From Thalassotalea_F euphylliae (GTDB taxonomy: Bacteria > Pseudomonadota > Gammaproteobacteria > Enterobacterales > Alteromonadaceae): a stretch of DNA of 64,000 nt. Below the pieces are notes generated by a model. It saw only the letters and a program-made list of their open reading frames with translations, did no database searches and was not told the DNA's origin. This document shows, piece by piece, positions 17,561 to 27,054 of the stretch. Numbering within the stretch: position 1 is the first letter of the stretch; each line of letters begins with the position of its first letter. The stretch lies in the NCBI RefSeq assembly GCF_042682785.1, contig NZ_JBHUIB010000003.1, positions 372,001-436,000 of the forward strand, given 5' to 3'. A program made the translations under genes and the position numbers.

Positions 17561-18334
17561 TTAAATCCTTATTTCGACACCAGCAGCTCTTAACGTTTGC
17601 TTTAACTCGCTCATATCGATAATACCTTTGTGAAATACGCTGGCTGCAAGTGCTCCGTCAACATCGGCTTGTTTGAATACGTCGGTAAAGTGAATAATTT
17701 CGCCTGCACCGCCAGAAGCAATGAGTGGGATATTGGCGACATCGCGCGCACGTTTAAGTTGCTCAATGTCATAGCCCTGACGGACGCCATCTTGATTCAT
17801 GCAGTTAAGCACAATTTCACCAGCGCCTAGTTGCTGAACTTTTTCAATCCAGTCAAACGTTTGCCAACTTGTTTTTTGCGTGCGACTCTCATCACCAGTG
17901 AATTGATAAACCTGGTAAGCGCCAGTTTCTTTGTCAAAGTAACTATCAATGCCAACAACAACACATTGCACGCCAAAATGATCGGCTAAGCGTTCAATCA
18001 ATGTTGGATCCTGCAGGGCGGGCGAGTTAATACTAATTTTGTCTGCACCCATCATCAAAATGTCTTTGGCGTCTTGCTCTGACTTTATTCCACCGGCTAC
18101 ACAAAAAGGAATATCGATGACTTCGGCAATACGGCTAACCCAGCTTTTGTCCACTACTCGGCCATCAGAACTGGCAGTAATATCATAAAATACGAGTTCG
18201 TCAGCACCTGCTTCTGCGTATTTTTGAGCGAGTGGGACAATGTCACCGATGATTTCGTGGTTGCGGAATTTTACCCCTTTCACCACCTTGCCATCACGCA
18301 CGTCTAAACAAGGAATAATTCGCTTAGCTAACAT
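17561..18334 (-). CDS. hisF: imidazole glycerol phosphate synthase, cyclase subunit
   Basis: HisF is the TIM-barrel cyclase half of IGP synthase. It uses ammonia from HisH to make imidazole glycerol phosphate and AICAR. The 257-residue product starts MLAKRIIPCLDVRDGKVVKG; the catalytic Asp of CLDV and the later Asp in VVVGIDS are intact. Its ATG overlaps the hisA stop by one base, so translation is coupled. Confidence 0.98.
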   Translation of the reverse strand: MLAKRIIPCLDVRDGKVVKGVKFRNHEIIGDIVPLAQKYAEAGADELVFYDITASSDGRVVDKSWVSRIAEVIDIPFCVAGGIKSEQDAKDILMMGADKISINSPALQDPTLIERLADHFGVQCVVVGIDSYFDKETGAYQVYQFTGDESRTQKTSWQTFDWIEKVQQLGAGEIVLNCMNQDGVRQGYDIEQLKRARDVANIPLIASGGAGEIIHFTDVFKQADVDGALAASVFHKGIIDMSELKQTLRAAGVEIRI

Positions 18335-19113
18335 TATTTAGCTCCCTCTGTACTCGCTGAAGAAGCGACTGAAACAAAGTTATTTGGCCATAATGCGATA
18401 GCTTCTTCTAAGGTAAATTTACCTTCAAGCAGCGATCTGCCAAGAATTACACCACTTACCCCAGTTGTTTTTAATGCCTCGATATCATCAAGTGAACCGA
18501 TACCTCCTGAAGCTTGCCATTTTATGCTTGGGTATTCGCTACATAACTCGCGGTACATGCCTACGTTACTGCCTGATAACGTGCCATCTTTACTGATATC
18601 GGTACAAAGCACGTGAATAAGACCCGCGGCAATGTAGTCGTCCAATAACTCTTCAAGGTTTACACCACTGTCTTCAATCCAACCATGTGTAGGTAGCGTT
18701 TTATTGCCGTTTTCGTCGATTTTGACGTCTAAAGCCAGCACAATCTTCTCGCCACCAAATTCTTCTATCCAAGCGCGCACGAGTTCGGGCTGCTTAATTG
18801 CAAGGCTGCCAATCACAACGCGATCAGCGCCTAATGCTAACAAATCTTCCACATCAGATTTGCTGCGCACACCGCCGCCTACCTGAATCGTCATACTTGG
18901 GTGGTTCACTAGTGTTTTTAATAGCGTTAGCTGGCGTTTGCTGCTGTCTTTTGCACCATCTAGATCAACGAAATGCATAACTTGTGCACCCGCCTCAAAA
19001 TATAAGGCTTGTCGCTGTGCGGCAGAGGTTTCATAACTGGTTTTTTGTGCGTAGTCGCCTTGGTATAAACGGACAACTTCACCATTAATTAAATCAATTG
19101 CAGGGATTAACAC
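18334..19113 (-). CDS. hisA: ProFAR isomerase (HisA)
   Basis: HisA opens the aminoaldose ring of ProFAR to give PRFAR, step 4 of the pathway. The (beta/alpha)8 protein of 259 residues has LIPAIDLINGEVVRLYQGDY at its start, with the catalytic Asp in IDL, and QVGGGVRS and GGIGS phosphate-binding loops. I place the start at GTG 19113, with GGAG 8 bases upstream. A start further upstream would lie inside hisH and add residues unlike HisA. It begins one base after the hisH stop. Confidence 0.97.
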   Translation of the reverse strand: MLIPAIDLINGEVVRLYQGDYAQKTSYETSAAQRQALYFEAGAQVMHFVDLDGAKDSSKRQLTLLKTLVNHPSMTIQVGGGVRSKSDVEDLLALGADRVVIGSLAIKQPELVRAWIEEFGGEKIVLALDVKIDENGNKTLPTHGWIEDSGVNLEELLDDYIAAGLIHVLCTDISKDGTLSGSNVGMYRELCSEYPSIKWQASGGIGSLDDIEALKTTGVSGVILGRSLLEGKFTLEEAIALWPNNFVSVASSASTEGAK

Positions 19114-19114
19114 C

Positions 19115-19723
19115 TTACATCTCCAAAAAGTTTTTAATAATCTTGCTACCATTTTCACCTGAGCGCTCAGGATGGAACTGGCAGCCGATAAAGTTGTCTT
19201 TCACGATAGCTGCTGAAAACTCATTGCCGTATTCACAACTTGCCGCGGTATATTCGCTTACAGGCGCTGCAAAGCTATGAACAAAATAAAAATAATCACC
19301 TACGCTAACACCCTTAAATACGGGGTGTTCAATGACACTTGTCAACGTATTCCAGCCCATATGAGGCAACCTTAATTCTTTTGCTTCAAGTGGTTTTACT
19401 GAGGTAGGCACAACATTCAAACAATCAATAAGGTCTGTGTTGTTGCCAACAGAGCTTTCTAAAGAGTCTCGACACATTAGCTGCATGCCTAGGCAAAAGC
19501 CAAGCACGGGCTGAGTAAGCGATTGAATGCACTCAACGAGTCCTTTTTCTTGGATGTTTTGCATTGCATGCTTAGCATTGCCGACACCCGGTAGTATCAC
19601 CTTGTCTGCTGCTTTGATGCGTGCAATATCATCGGTAATATCTGCTTCAAAGCCGAGTCGTTTTATAGCGAACTTAACGGACGATAGGTTGGCACAACCT
19701 GTATCTACAATTACATTAGCCAT
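19115..19723 (-). CDS. hisH: imidazole glycerol phosphate synthase, glutamine amidotransferase subunit
   Basis: HisH releases ammonia from glutamine for HisF. The 202-residue class I amidotransferase has the catalytic triad: Cys in GFCLGMQ (about residue 77), and His and Glu in CQFHPERSG near residue 180. The start ATG at 19723 overlaps the hisB stop by one base. Confidence 0.98.
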   Translation of the reverse strand: MANVIVDTGCANLSSVKFAIKRLGFEADITDDIARIKAADKVILPGVGNAKHAMQNIQEKGLVECIQSLTQPVLGFCLGMQLMCRDSLESSVGNNTDLIDCLNVVPTSVKPLEAKELRLPHMGWNTLTSVIEHPVFKGVSVGDYFYFVHSFAAPVSEYTAASCEYGNEFSAAIVKDNFIGCQFHPERSGENGSKIIKNFLEM

Positions 19724-20790
19724 TAAAGTGCACCTTTCGAGCTAGGTAAATCATTGCCTTGCACGGCAATCGCTTGACGAAGTGCACGGCCGAATACTTT
19801 GAAGAGACTTTCTACTTGGTGGTGGCAGTTGCCTTCGGTTGTCGACAAGTGCAGGGTGATAGCCATGCTGTCGGCAAGTGAGCGGAAAAAGTGCGAGACC
19901 ATTTGTGTCGACATGGTACCAACGCGGCTGTCGGTAAAATTGGCATCGAATTCAAGCCAAGGTCGACCTGATAAATCTATCGCGCATTCTGCGCGACACT
20001 CGTCCATCGGCAGCACAAAACCAAAACGTCCGATACCACGCTTATCACCAAGCGCTTGTTTTAGGGCACTCCCTAAGGCTAGTGCGGTATCTTCAACACT
20101 GTGGTGCTCATCAATGTGGTAATCACCCTCTACGCTCACGTTCAGTGAAAAACCGCCGTGTGTAGATATCTGTTCAAGCATGTGATCAAAAAAGCCCAAA
20201 CCTGTGTTGATGCTACTACCTGTTTTATCAAGGTTTACATCAATGGTGATGTCTGTTTCTTTTGTTGTTCTTGTAACTGATGCAGTACGAGGGTTTGTCA
20301 GTAACTGCTCAGCAATATTGTTCCAGTTCTTGTCTTCACGGTTATACTTGATGCCTTGAATGCCCATATTGGCAGCGAGCTGCATGTCTGTTTCTCGATC
20401 GCCAATGACATAAGAATTAGCAAAGTTCACTTTGCCTTGCTGCAAGTAGTCTGATACCAAGCCAAGCTTTGGTTTGCGGCAGCTACAATTGTCTTCTTCA
20501 AAGTGTGGACACAAAAGTACTTCATCAAAAGTTATACCTTGCGACGTAAACAAGTCCATCATTTTGTTGTGTGGCAAATCAAAATCAGCTTGAGGGTAGC
20601 TGTCTGTGCCCAAGCCGTCCTGGTTAGATACCATCACAAGACGATATCCTTTTTCTTGAAACGCCAATAAAACGGGAATGACATTAGGTTCAAATACCAA
20701 CTTTTCCAGCGTATCTACTTGATAGTCAACAGGCGGTTCTTCAATTAATGTACCGTCGCGGTCAATAAATAATATATTCTGTGCTGTCAT
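19723..20790 (-). CDS. hisB: bifunctional histidinol-phosphatase / imidazoleglycerol-phosphate dehydratase
   Basis: The 355-residue protein joins two enzymes. The N-terminal HAD phosphatase has FIDRDGTLIEEPP at about residues 8-20 and a zinc-binding Cys/His cluster, CPHFEEDNCSCRKP. The C-terminal dehydratase begins near residue 168, with FFDHMLEQISTHG, the metal-binding HHSVEDTALALG, and HHQVESLFKVFGRAL. The fusion is the usual gammaproteobacterial form. It overlaps hisC and hisH by one base each. Confidence 0.98.
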   Translation of the reverse strand: MTAQNILFIDRDGTLIEEPPVDYQVDTLEKLVFEPNVIPVLLAFQEKGYRLVMVSNQDGLGTDSYPQADFDLPHNKMMDLFTSQGITFDEVLLCPHFEEDNCSCRKPKLGLVSDYLQQGKVNFANSYVIGDRETDMQLAANMGIQGIKYNREDKNWNNIAEQLLTNPRTASVTRTTKETDITIDVNLDKTGSSINTGLGFFDHMLEQISTHGGFSLNVSVEGDYHIDEHHSVEDTALALGSALKQALGDKRGIGRFGFVLPMDECRAECAIDLSGRPWLEFDANFTDSRVGTMSTQMVSHFFRSLADSMAITLHLSTTEGNCHHQVESLFKVFGRALRQAIAVQGNDLPSSKGAL

Positions 20791-21935
20791 TAGTTGGCTT
20801 CTCCTACTACTGTGTTATTTGTATTGCCACTTCTTAATGTTGTTACTAAACCCGTTATAGACGTTTTTAACGTTTCCATCTCACTTTGATTGCCGATACT
20901 TACTCTAAGGCAGTTGTTGAGTTGTAACTGTTTAGACTGGTCACGAATTAAAATACCTTGTTGTTTTAATCCATCAAAAATTTCATTCTTTAATGTTGTT
21001 CTAAACAACACAAAGTTGGCATCCGTTGCATAGACGTCTTCTACCCAATCTTGCTCATTGAGCCAGTCAATGAATTGCGCTCGCAGTGCATTTGTTTCTT
21101 TTACACGTGCTTTCATAATGTTTAAGTTATCACCGGTTAACGCTTGACTCGCAATTTCTGCAACAGGGGCTGAGATAGGGTAAGGCGCAATGACTTTACT
21201 TAGCAGTGTAATGATTTCACTCGATGCCAGCGTAAAGCCGCAACGTAAACCGGCAAGCGCAAATGCTTTGGACAAGGTGCGTAGCACCACTAAATTCGGG
21301 TAGTCGCCTAACCAACTTTGTACGGAGTCTTGTGGTGAAAATTCGATGTATGCTTCATCAACAACCACAACTGCCTTATCTTGCGCAGCATCGAGTACCG
21401 CTTTAATTTGTGCTTTCGGAAGTAAATTCCCAGTTGGGTTACCAGGAGAACACAAAAAGACGACATTGACTTGGTCAAGCTCTGAAACAATACCATCAAC
21501 GTCTAGCGTGTTATTTATTAGCGGTACTTTTACAATACCCGCGCCATGGTTTTCGGCGCTAATGGCATACATGCCATAGGTTGGTGGGCAAATTAAGATG
21601 CTGTCACGATACGCTTTACAAAAGGTGCGGATGATAAGTTCTATACCCTCATCAGCACCGCGAGTTGCCAATAGTTGTTCTGTTGGTAAACCCGTATATT
21701 CACTGTATGCGCTTAGCAGGTTGTCAGGCTGAAAGTCAGGATAGCGGTTGATGCAATCGGCACTGAGGTTATATTCGCCTTGGCCTGATGCTTCATTAGC
21801 GTTTAACCAAATTTTGTCATTAAATGCACTTTGTCCACTTGCATCACCATCTGCTTTTTGAAGGCGTCTAGCGGACTGATAAGGCACCATGTCGATAAGC
21901 TCTTCGCGAGCAATGTTATTGATAGACGCAGACAT
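20790..21935 (-). CDS. hisC: histidinol-phosphate aminotransferase
   Basis: HisC is a class I/II PLP aminotransferase that converts imidazole acetol phosphate to histidinol phosphate. The 381-residue product has the PLP lysine in TLSKAFALAGLRCGF (about residue 230), the CSPGNPTGN substrate loop and the DEAYIEF Asp that contacts PLP. It overlaps hisD and hisB by one base each. Confidence 0.97.
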   Translation of the reverse strand: MSASINNIAREELIDMVPYQSARRLQKADGDASGQSAFNDKIWLNANEASGQGEYNLSADCINRYPDFQPDNLLSAYSEYTGLPTEQLLATRGADEGIELIIRTFCKAYRDSILICPPTYGMYAISAENHGAGIVKVPLINNTLDVDGIVSELDQVNVVFLCSPGNPTGNLLPKAQIKAVLDAAQDKAVVVVDEAYIEFSPQDSVQSWLGDYPNLVVLRTLSKAFALAGLRCGFTLASSEIITLLSKVIAPYPISAPVAEIASQALTGDNLNIMKARVKETNALRAQFIDWLNEQDWVEDVYATDANFVLFRTTLKNEIFDGLKQQGILIRDQSKQLQLNNCLRVSIGNQSEMETLKTSITGLVTTLRSGNTNNTVVGEAN

Positions 21936-23311
21936 TATGCATCGCCTCCATTTTTTGTACCTGAATCTGCCAATCGAATAGTAACTGCTTTCTGGTGAGC
22001 CATCAGGCCCTCTGCGTCAGTCAATTCGATAATAGCTGGCGCTAGATTGGTTAAACCTTGCTTTGTTATTTGCTGCACGGTGTATCGGCGCGAAAAGTCG
22101 GCCAGAGATAAGCTACTGACGACTTTTGAGTAGCCGTATGTTGGTAACACGTGGTTGGTGCCGCTCGCATAATCACCAGCAGATTCTGGTGTGTAGGCAC
22201 CAAGGAAAATAGAACCCGCGTTACGAAGTTGGCCTACTAATGAATTAGGGTTCTCTGTTTGGACTATCAGGTGTTCCGGGCCATATTGGTTTGATACATC
22301 AACCGCCATAGTAATGTCGTCGGTGAGAATTAAACGACTTTTTGATAGTGCTGCTCGCGCAATATCGGCACGAGGTAACGCTTCTAGTTGTTTTTCCAAA
22401 GCGACGCGTACGTTATCTATCAACGCGCTCGAATCAGAGAGTAAAACAACCTGACTGTCTTCACCGTGCTCAGCTTGCGAAAGCAAATCGGCAGCAACAA
22501 AGTCGGCATTGGCGTCGATGTCAGCAATAACAAGGACTTCAGAAGGACCTGCTGGCATGTCGATAGCAAAGCCTGGGATCTTTTGGGAAAGTTGCTTTTT
22601 AGCCTCTGTCACAAAGCGATTGCCTGGACCAAACACCTTGTTCACTGGTGCAATTGTCTCGGTACCAACGGCAAGCGCTGCAACTGCCTGAGCGCCACCA
22701 ACAGCATAAATTTCGTCGATACCACATAGTTTGGCTGCGGCAAGCACTTCTGGCGCAATATCACCGTTTTTGTCTGGTGGAGATACCAACACTTTGCGAG
22801 GGCAATTCGCGATTTCAGCTGGAACACCCAGCATCAGTACCGTTGACGGCAATGGTGCTGTGCCTGCAGGGATGTAAAGCCCTACCGCTTCAATTGCTTC
22901 TGTTTTCAAAATACAGGTGACGCCAGGGCTCGTTTCAACGACAACATCGTTTTGTACTTGAGCTTCGTGGAATCGCTTAATTTGTCCATAAGCCGTTTCA
23001 AGGGCTGCTAAACGTGTCGATGACAAACTGTTAATGGCTGCCTCGACTTGCGCCTCAGTGACGCGCAATGAGGCTAATCGAATGCCATCAAAACGCTCTG
23101 TAAGATTAATCAGTGCAGCATCACCTTGTTCAACCACTTGATTGATAATGTTGTCTACCTGCGTTTCCAATAAACCACTTTCTGCAATCGCTGGACGTGC
23201 TAGCGCATTTAGTTGCTCTTGCTCTGAAAGTGCTGACCAAGTAGTTGTAGGTAATAAACTACGTGCCTGGTTGGATGTATTCATGTCGTTTTGCTCTCTA
23301 TCTTTAGACAT
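21935..23311 (-). CDS. hisD: histidinol dehydrogenase
   Basis: HisD performs the last two oxidations from histidinol to histidine with NAD and zinc. The 458-residue product has IPAGTAPLPSTVLMLGVPA, the GPGNRFVTEAKKQL NAD-binding segment, DMPAGPSEVLVIAD, and the zinc/catalytic segment QAEHGEDSQ. ATG 23311 is the first start; an in-frame ATG at 23284 would give an N-terminus closer to the E. coli protein and is a real alternative. It lies 12 bases after hisG. Confidence 0.97.
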   Translation of the reverse strand: MSKDREQNDMNTSNQARSLLPTTTWSALSEQEQLNALARPAIAESGLLETQVDNIINQVVEQGDAALINLTERFDGIRLASLRVTEAQVEAAINSLSSTRLAALETAYGQIKRFHEAQVQNDVVVETSPGVTCILKTEAIEAVGLYIPAGTAPLPSTVLMLGVPAEIANCPRKVLVSPPDKNGDIAPEVLAAAKLCGIDEIYAVGGAQAVAALAVGTETIAPVNKVFGPGNRFVTEAKKQLSQKIPGFAIDMPAGPSEVLVIADIDANADFVAADLLSQAEHGEDSQVVLLSDSSALIDNVRVALEKQLEALPRADIARAALSKSRLILTDDITMAVDVSNQYGPEHLIVQTENPNSLVGQLRNAGSIFLGAYTPESAGDYASGTNHVLPTYGYSKVVSSLSLADFSRRYTVQQITKQGLTNLAPAIIELTDAEGLMAHQKAVTIRLADSGTKNGGDA

Positions 23312-23323
23312 TGCTTGTGCGCA

Positions 23324-24220
23324 TTAACCCATCATTTTTTCTATCGGCATGACAAGAATAGAGTCACAACCGAGTGCCTTTAGTTTTTCCATGGTTTCCC
23401 AGAAAAACGTTTCGGTAGCCACGACATGAACGGCTACTAAATCATCTCGACCTGCTAAGGGGAGCACTGTAGGGGTTTCTTTACCCGGCATAAGGTTACT
23501 GACTTCAGCCAATTTGTCTTTTGGTGCGTGCAGCATGATGTACTTACTTTCTTTTGCTTTCATGACACCCTGGATACGAGGCAGTAGCGTATCCAAAATC
23601 GCTTGTTTCTCAGGCGCAAGTTCCACACCTTGAATTAACGACGCCTTTGAACGGTAGATAACTTCAACTTCTTTAAGACCATTGGCTTCTAGGGTGGCAC
23701 CTGTTGAGACAAGATCACAAATACCGTCGGCTAATCCAACGCGAGGTGCAACTTCTACCGACCCCTTCAAGAGACAGAAGTCAACATTGATACCGTTTTC
23801 TTGTGCAAAACGCTTTAAAAGTTGTGGGTAGGTGGTAGCAAAACGCAAGCCATTCAATGAATCTAAACCGGTGTATTCAAATTCTTCTGGCATAGCAAGT
23901 GATAAACGACAGCCGCCAAAATTGAGACCTGTTGTTTTTTCGTAAGCAGAGTTTTGGCCAAGGAGTTCGCGCTCCAACGCAGTCTCTTCTAGGGTATTGT
24001 CACCCACAATACCTAAATCACATACGCCATCCATGACAAGGCCGGGAATGTCACTCGAACGAACTCGCATAATGTCAATTGGCATGTTGGTAACATGCGC
24101 GAGTAAACGCCTATCAGCAACGTTCAGTTTTAAACCGCAACGCTTTAGCAGTGATTGCGTTTCATCGCTAAGGCGACCTGACTTTTGCATAGCGATGCGT
24201 AAGCGAGTTTCTGTAGTCAT
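23324..24220 (-). CDS. hisG: ATP phosphoribosyltransferase, long form
   Basis: HisG joins ATP and PRPP, the first and feedback-inhibited step of histidine synthesis. At 298 residues it is the long, self-sufficient form. The catalytic domain fills about residues 1-220 (RLRIAMQKSGRLSDET; the PRPP loop DLVSTGATLEANGL). The C-terminal ACT-like domain (about 225-298) binds histidine. No hisZ is needed for this form. It is the first structural gene after the leader and attenuator. Confidence 0.98.
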   Translation of the reverse strand: MTTETRLRIAMQKSGRLSDETQSLLKRCGLKLNVADRRLLAHVTNMPIDIMRVRSSDIPGLVMDGVCDLGIVGDNTLEETALERELLGQNSAYEKTTGLNFGGCRLSLAMPEEFEYTGLDSLNGLRFATTYPQLLKRFAQENGINVDFCLLKGSVEVAPRVGLADGICDLVSTGATLEANGLKEVEVIYRSKASLIQGVELAPEKQAILDTLLPRIQGVMKAKESKYIMLHAPKDKLAEVSNLMPGKETPTVLPLAGRDDLVAVHVVATETFFWETMEKLKALGCDSILVMPIEKMMG

Positions 24221-24290
24221 TTTCCCATTTCCTATGTGTATAAATTTAAGCGTGTAAATTAAATTGTTAAAAATAAAACTCTTAAACGTA

Positions 24291-24327
24291 AAAAACCCCG
24301 AGAGAGTTTGACTCTTTCGGGGTTTTT
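24291..24327 (-). terminator. his attenuator terminator
   Basis: A long stem (arms 24291-24307 and 24311-24327, one mismatch) with a T run on the minus strand lies between the leader peptide and hisG. Leader bases 24357-24365 (GGCTCTTTC on the minus strand) can instead pair with one arm of this stem at 24310-24318 (GAAAGAGTC). That would form an antiterminator when the ribosome stalls at the His codons. Confidence 0.9.
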
Positions 24328-24394
24328 AGGAATTTTGTTCTAATTCGCTTACCGCTGAAAGAGCCATAGCCCCTCAGCGAATAAACCTGAGCGG

Positions 24395-24442
24395 CTAATC
24401 CGTATGATGATGGTGATGGATAGTGCTCAAGTTAAAACACAT
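24395..24442 (-). CDS. hisL: his operon leader peptide
   Basis: A 15-codon frame (ATG at 24442, TAG at 24395) reads MCFNLSTIHHHHHTD. It has five consecutive His codons followed by two more codons and the stop. An AGGA element lies about nine bases upstream. Position, histidine run and the terminator just downstream are those of a classical his attenuator. When charged tRNA-His is scarce, the ribosome stalls in the His run and the terminator at 24291-24327 is expected not to form. It is shorter than most automated gene callers report. Confidence 0.93.
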   Translation of the reverse strand: MCFNLSTIHHHHHTD

Positions 24443-24774
24443 TTACGTTTGTCCTAATAATCAATTCTGTTCAAGTTTTGCTGACGCCAACGTTTCTTTC
24501 TGTTGTTTTTGTTTGTACGTCAATTGCTAATTACCATACTGGCTAAATAATGTTAGCGCAACCCTTAAATATGATTCTTTTATGACAAAAAATAGTTTTA
24601 TATGACAATTAACGCTAAGCCAGTCAAATTAAACTTATAACGTGGTGTGCCGATATAAAGAAAATAGTGTTGCGCTATACTTATCATAGATGCACCAAGT
24701 TCTGGCATTAAGGCTCAAACAGTTTATTTGTTCTCGTTCGATTTAATTGAAAGGGCAAATGATGAGAGGTAAAC
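24443..24774 (+). other. intergenic region between his leader and the 24775 gene
   Basis: This AT-rich stretch of 332 bases separates two divergent units and must contain the his promoter on the minus strand and the promoter for the gene at 24775. A TATACT hexamer at 24676-24681 could be a plus-strand -10 element, but no convincing -35 lies at the right distance. I see no further gene. Confidence 0.5.
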
Positions 24775-25074
24775 ATGGATATTTTTACAACGCAGCTCAC
24801 GAGGGTCGTACCGAATAAGGTAGAACCGAGTAAGTTAAAGGTAAAAAATGTAACTAAAGAATCTTCGCTTAAGGCGATGGATGAAGAACATGAGCACCTT
24901 GATGAGCATGAAAAAAATACCGTTACCCATCAACATGCCGAAAAGCAGTATCAACAACATAATGCGCCTGACAGTACCAAAGAAGAAGATATTGAAGAGC
25001 AACTAGAACAAGTTAATCGAAGTATGGAAGGCGAAGAAGAAATACCCAAAAAACACCTGGATATTTTTGTTTAA
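24775..25074 (+). CDS. small charged hypothetical protein
   Basis: This 99-residue protein is hydrophilic, rich in Glu, His, Lys and Gln, and probably largely disordered or coiled (central EEHEHLDEHEKNTVTHQHAEKQYQQH). It has no signal peptide or membrane segment. It begins MDIF and ends LDIFV, so the same DIF tripeptide sits at both termini. Translation is supported by AGAGG 6 bases before ATG. It is 52 bases upstream of yoaA on the same strand and may be co-transcribed with it. I do not recognise a family; similar short proteins occur upstream of yoaA in marine relatives as far as I recall. Confidence 0.65.
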   Translation: MDIFTTQLTRVVPNKVEPSKLKVKNVTKESSLKAMDEEHEHLDEHEKNTVTHQHAEKQYQQHNAPDSTKEEDIEEQLEQVNRSMEGEEEIPKKHLDIFV

Positions 25075-25126
25075 TCTTCATTGCTAATCGCTATAATACG
25101 TGGCTCGAAACGACAGCAGCTCACGT

Positions 25127-27052
25127 ATGACATCTACACACAACGCCTTTTCATCAAATGGGATTTTAGCACAAGCCATTGATGGTTTCTCGCCGCGTCA
25201 GGCTCAGTTAGATATGGCGATGGCGGTTGAAAGTGCGATTGAAAAGCAAGAGACGTTAATTGTTGAAGCGGGCACAGGGACGGGTAAAACCTTCGCGTAT
25301 TTAATTCCTGCATTACTTTCGGAAAAGAAAGTGATAATTTCAACGGGTACCAAAACGCTGCAAGAGCAGTTGTTTCATAAAGATTTACCTTTGATCAAGA
25401 AAGCGCTCAAAACAAGTGCCCAAATGGCGCTGTTAAAAGGGCGAGCCAATTACCTTTGTCTATATCGACTCGAGCAGTTTCAACATACTCGGGGTGTATT
25501 GGATGCCCAAGGTCTAGCAGACTTTGTTAACGTTAGAAAGTGGGCAAACGCGACTCAAGCGGGCGACATTGGCGAACTAGATACTATTCCAGAAGACTCA
25601 ACTGTTTTCCCGCATATTACCAGTACAGTGGACAACTGTCTGGCTCGCGACTGTCCTCACATTGAGGATTGCTACTTAGTAAAAGCGAGACAGCGAGCAA
25701 TTGACGCGGATGTTGTTGTTGTCAATCATCATTTGTTTTTTGCGGATATGGCACTCAAAGATACTGGCTTTGGCGAGTTGATACCTAAAGCGGATGTGGT
25801 TGTCTTTGACGAAGCTCACCAAATTTCGGATATTGCGAGTGAATATTTCGGTGATTCATTTTCAACGCGGCAAGTGTTAGAACTTTGCAGTGATGTTATT
25901 CAAGCCTACAAAACAACCGTGACTGATGTGAAGCAACTTGGCAAGGCTGCTGAAAAACTTGAACGTACTTGCCAAGACTTTCGGTTGCTTTTTGCTCATG
26001 ATCCTGAGCGTGGTAACTGGCGAGAGAAAGTTTCATTGCCACGTATCAAGCAAGCGTTTGAGCATATTAAAACGGACTTAGATTTTTTATATCAAGTTTT
26101 AAAACTCAATGTTTCTCGTAATGAATTGGTAGATAACTGCTTTGAACGTGCGGTTAGTTTGCTTGGAAAATATGACATTGTTGCCAACGTAGAGGCATAC
26201 GAAGTCAGTCTTTGGTATGAAACGACCAGACGCCATATTGTGCTTCATCAAACGCCTTTATCAATTGCAGATAAATTTAGTCAGGTGGTTCAAGACTCCG
26301 GTGCTGGTTGGATATTTACCAGTGCGACACTTGCCGTAAACAATGGCTTTGAGCACTTTGCCCGACCTTTAGGGTTAAACACAGAGCATACGTTGATGTT
26401 AGATAGTCCTTTTGATTATCTCACGCAGTCTCAACTTATTGTACCGCGTTATTTGCCTGAAGCTAATGATGCAAAGCGCCCACAGGCACTGGCTGACTTA
26501 GCCATTCCTCTGATCAAAGCGTCAGGCGGTGCTTGTTTTATGTTGTTTACCAGCTATCGTGTCATGAACCTAGTCGCGGAACTCCTAGAGGATGCCATTC
26601 CAAACCGTCTACTAGTTCAGGGGCAGATGGCGAAGCGTAATTTATTGCAAGCCTTTGTTGAGGAGCCAGAAGCGGTGCTATTAGCAACATCAAGTTTTTG
26701 GGAAGGAGTTGATGTTAGGGGAGATAAGCTAACGTGTGTTATTATCGATAAGCTACCTTTTGCGTCACCCGATGATCCGTTGTTACAAGCACGGAGCGAG
26801 GACGCAAGGCGCCAAGGAAAAGATCCATTTGCTGATATCCAACTTCCACAGGCAGTCATTGCCTTGAAACAAGGGGTTGGGCGGTTGATACGTGATGTCC
26901 AAGACAAAGGTGTGTTGGTTATCTGTGACAATCGTTTAGTAAATCGCCCTTATGGGCAAGTGTTTTTGAAAAGTTTGCCAGATATGCGTCGCAGCAGAGA
27001 TACAGACTCAGCGACCCAGTTTTTGGCGCACTTACACAGTGAGACGAAGTAG
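25127..27052 (+). CDS. yoaA: DinG/XPD-family ATP-dependent DNA helicase YoaA
   Basis: YoaA is an iron-sulfur superfamily 2 helicase. In E. coli it binds the polymerase III chi subunit and helps repair stalled forks. The product of about 641 residues has Walker A in EAGTGTGKTFAYLIPALL, the Fe-S cysteines (YLCLYR, then CLARDCPHIEDC), the DEAH box in VVFDEAHQ, and the C-terminal motifs ATSSFWEGVDVRGD and GVGRLIRD. ATG 25127 gives the E. coli-like start; GTG 25100 would add nine residues. It is two bases upstream of tsaB. Confidence 0.95.
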   Translation: MTSTHNAFSSNGILAQAIDGFSPRQAQLDMAMAVESAIEKQETLIVEAGTGTGKTFAYLIPALLSEKKVIISTGTKTLQEQLFHKDLPLIKKALKTSAQMALLKGRANYLCLYRLEQFQHTRGVLDAQGLADFVNVRKWANATQAGDIGELDTIPEDSTVFPHITSTVDNCLARDCPHIEDCYLVKARQRAIDADVVVVNHHLFFADMALKDTGFGELIPKADVVVFDEAHQISDIASEYFGDSFSTRQVLELCSDVIQAYKTTVTDVKQLGKAAEKLERTCQDFRLLFAHDPERGNWREKVSLPRIKQAFEHIKTDLDFLYQVLKLNVSRNELVDNCFERAVSLLGKYDIVANVEAYEVSLWYETTRRHIVLHQTPLSIADKFSQVVQDSGAGWIFTSATLAVNNGFEHFARPLGLNTEHTLMLDSPFDYLTQSQLIVPRYLPEANDAKRPQALADLAIPLIKASGGACFMLFTSYRVMNLVAELLEDAIPNRLLVQGQMAKRNLLQAFVEEPEAVLLATSSFWEGVDVRGDKLTCVIIDKLPFASPDDPLLQARSEDARRQGKDPFADIQLPQAVIALKQGVGRLIRDVQDKGVLVICDNRLVNRPYGQVFLKSLPDMRRSRDTDSATQFLAHLHSETK

Positions 27053-27054
27053 TA

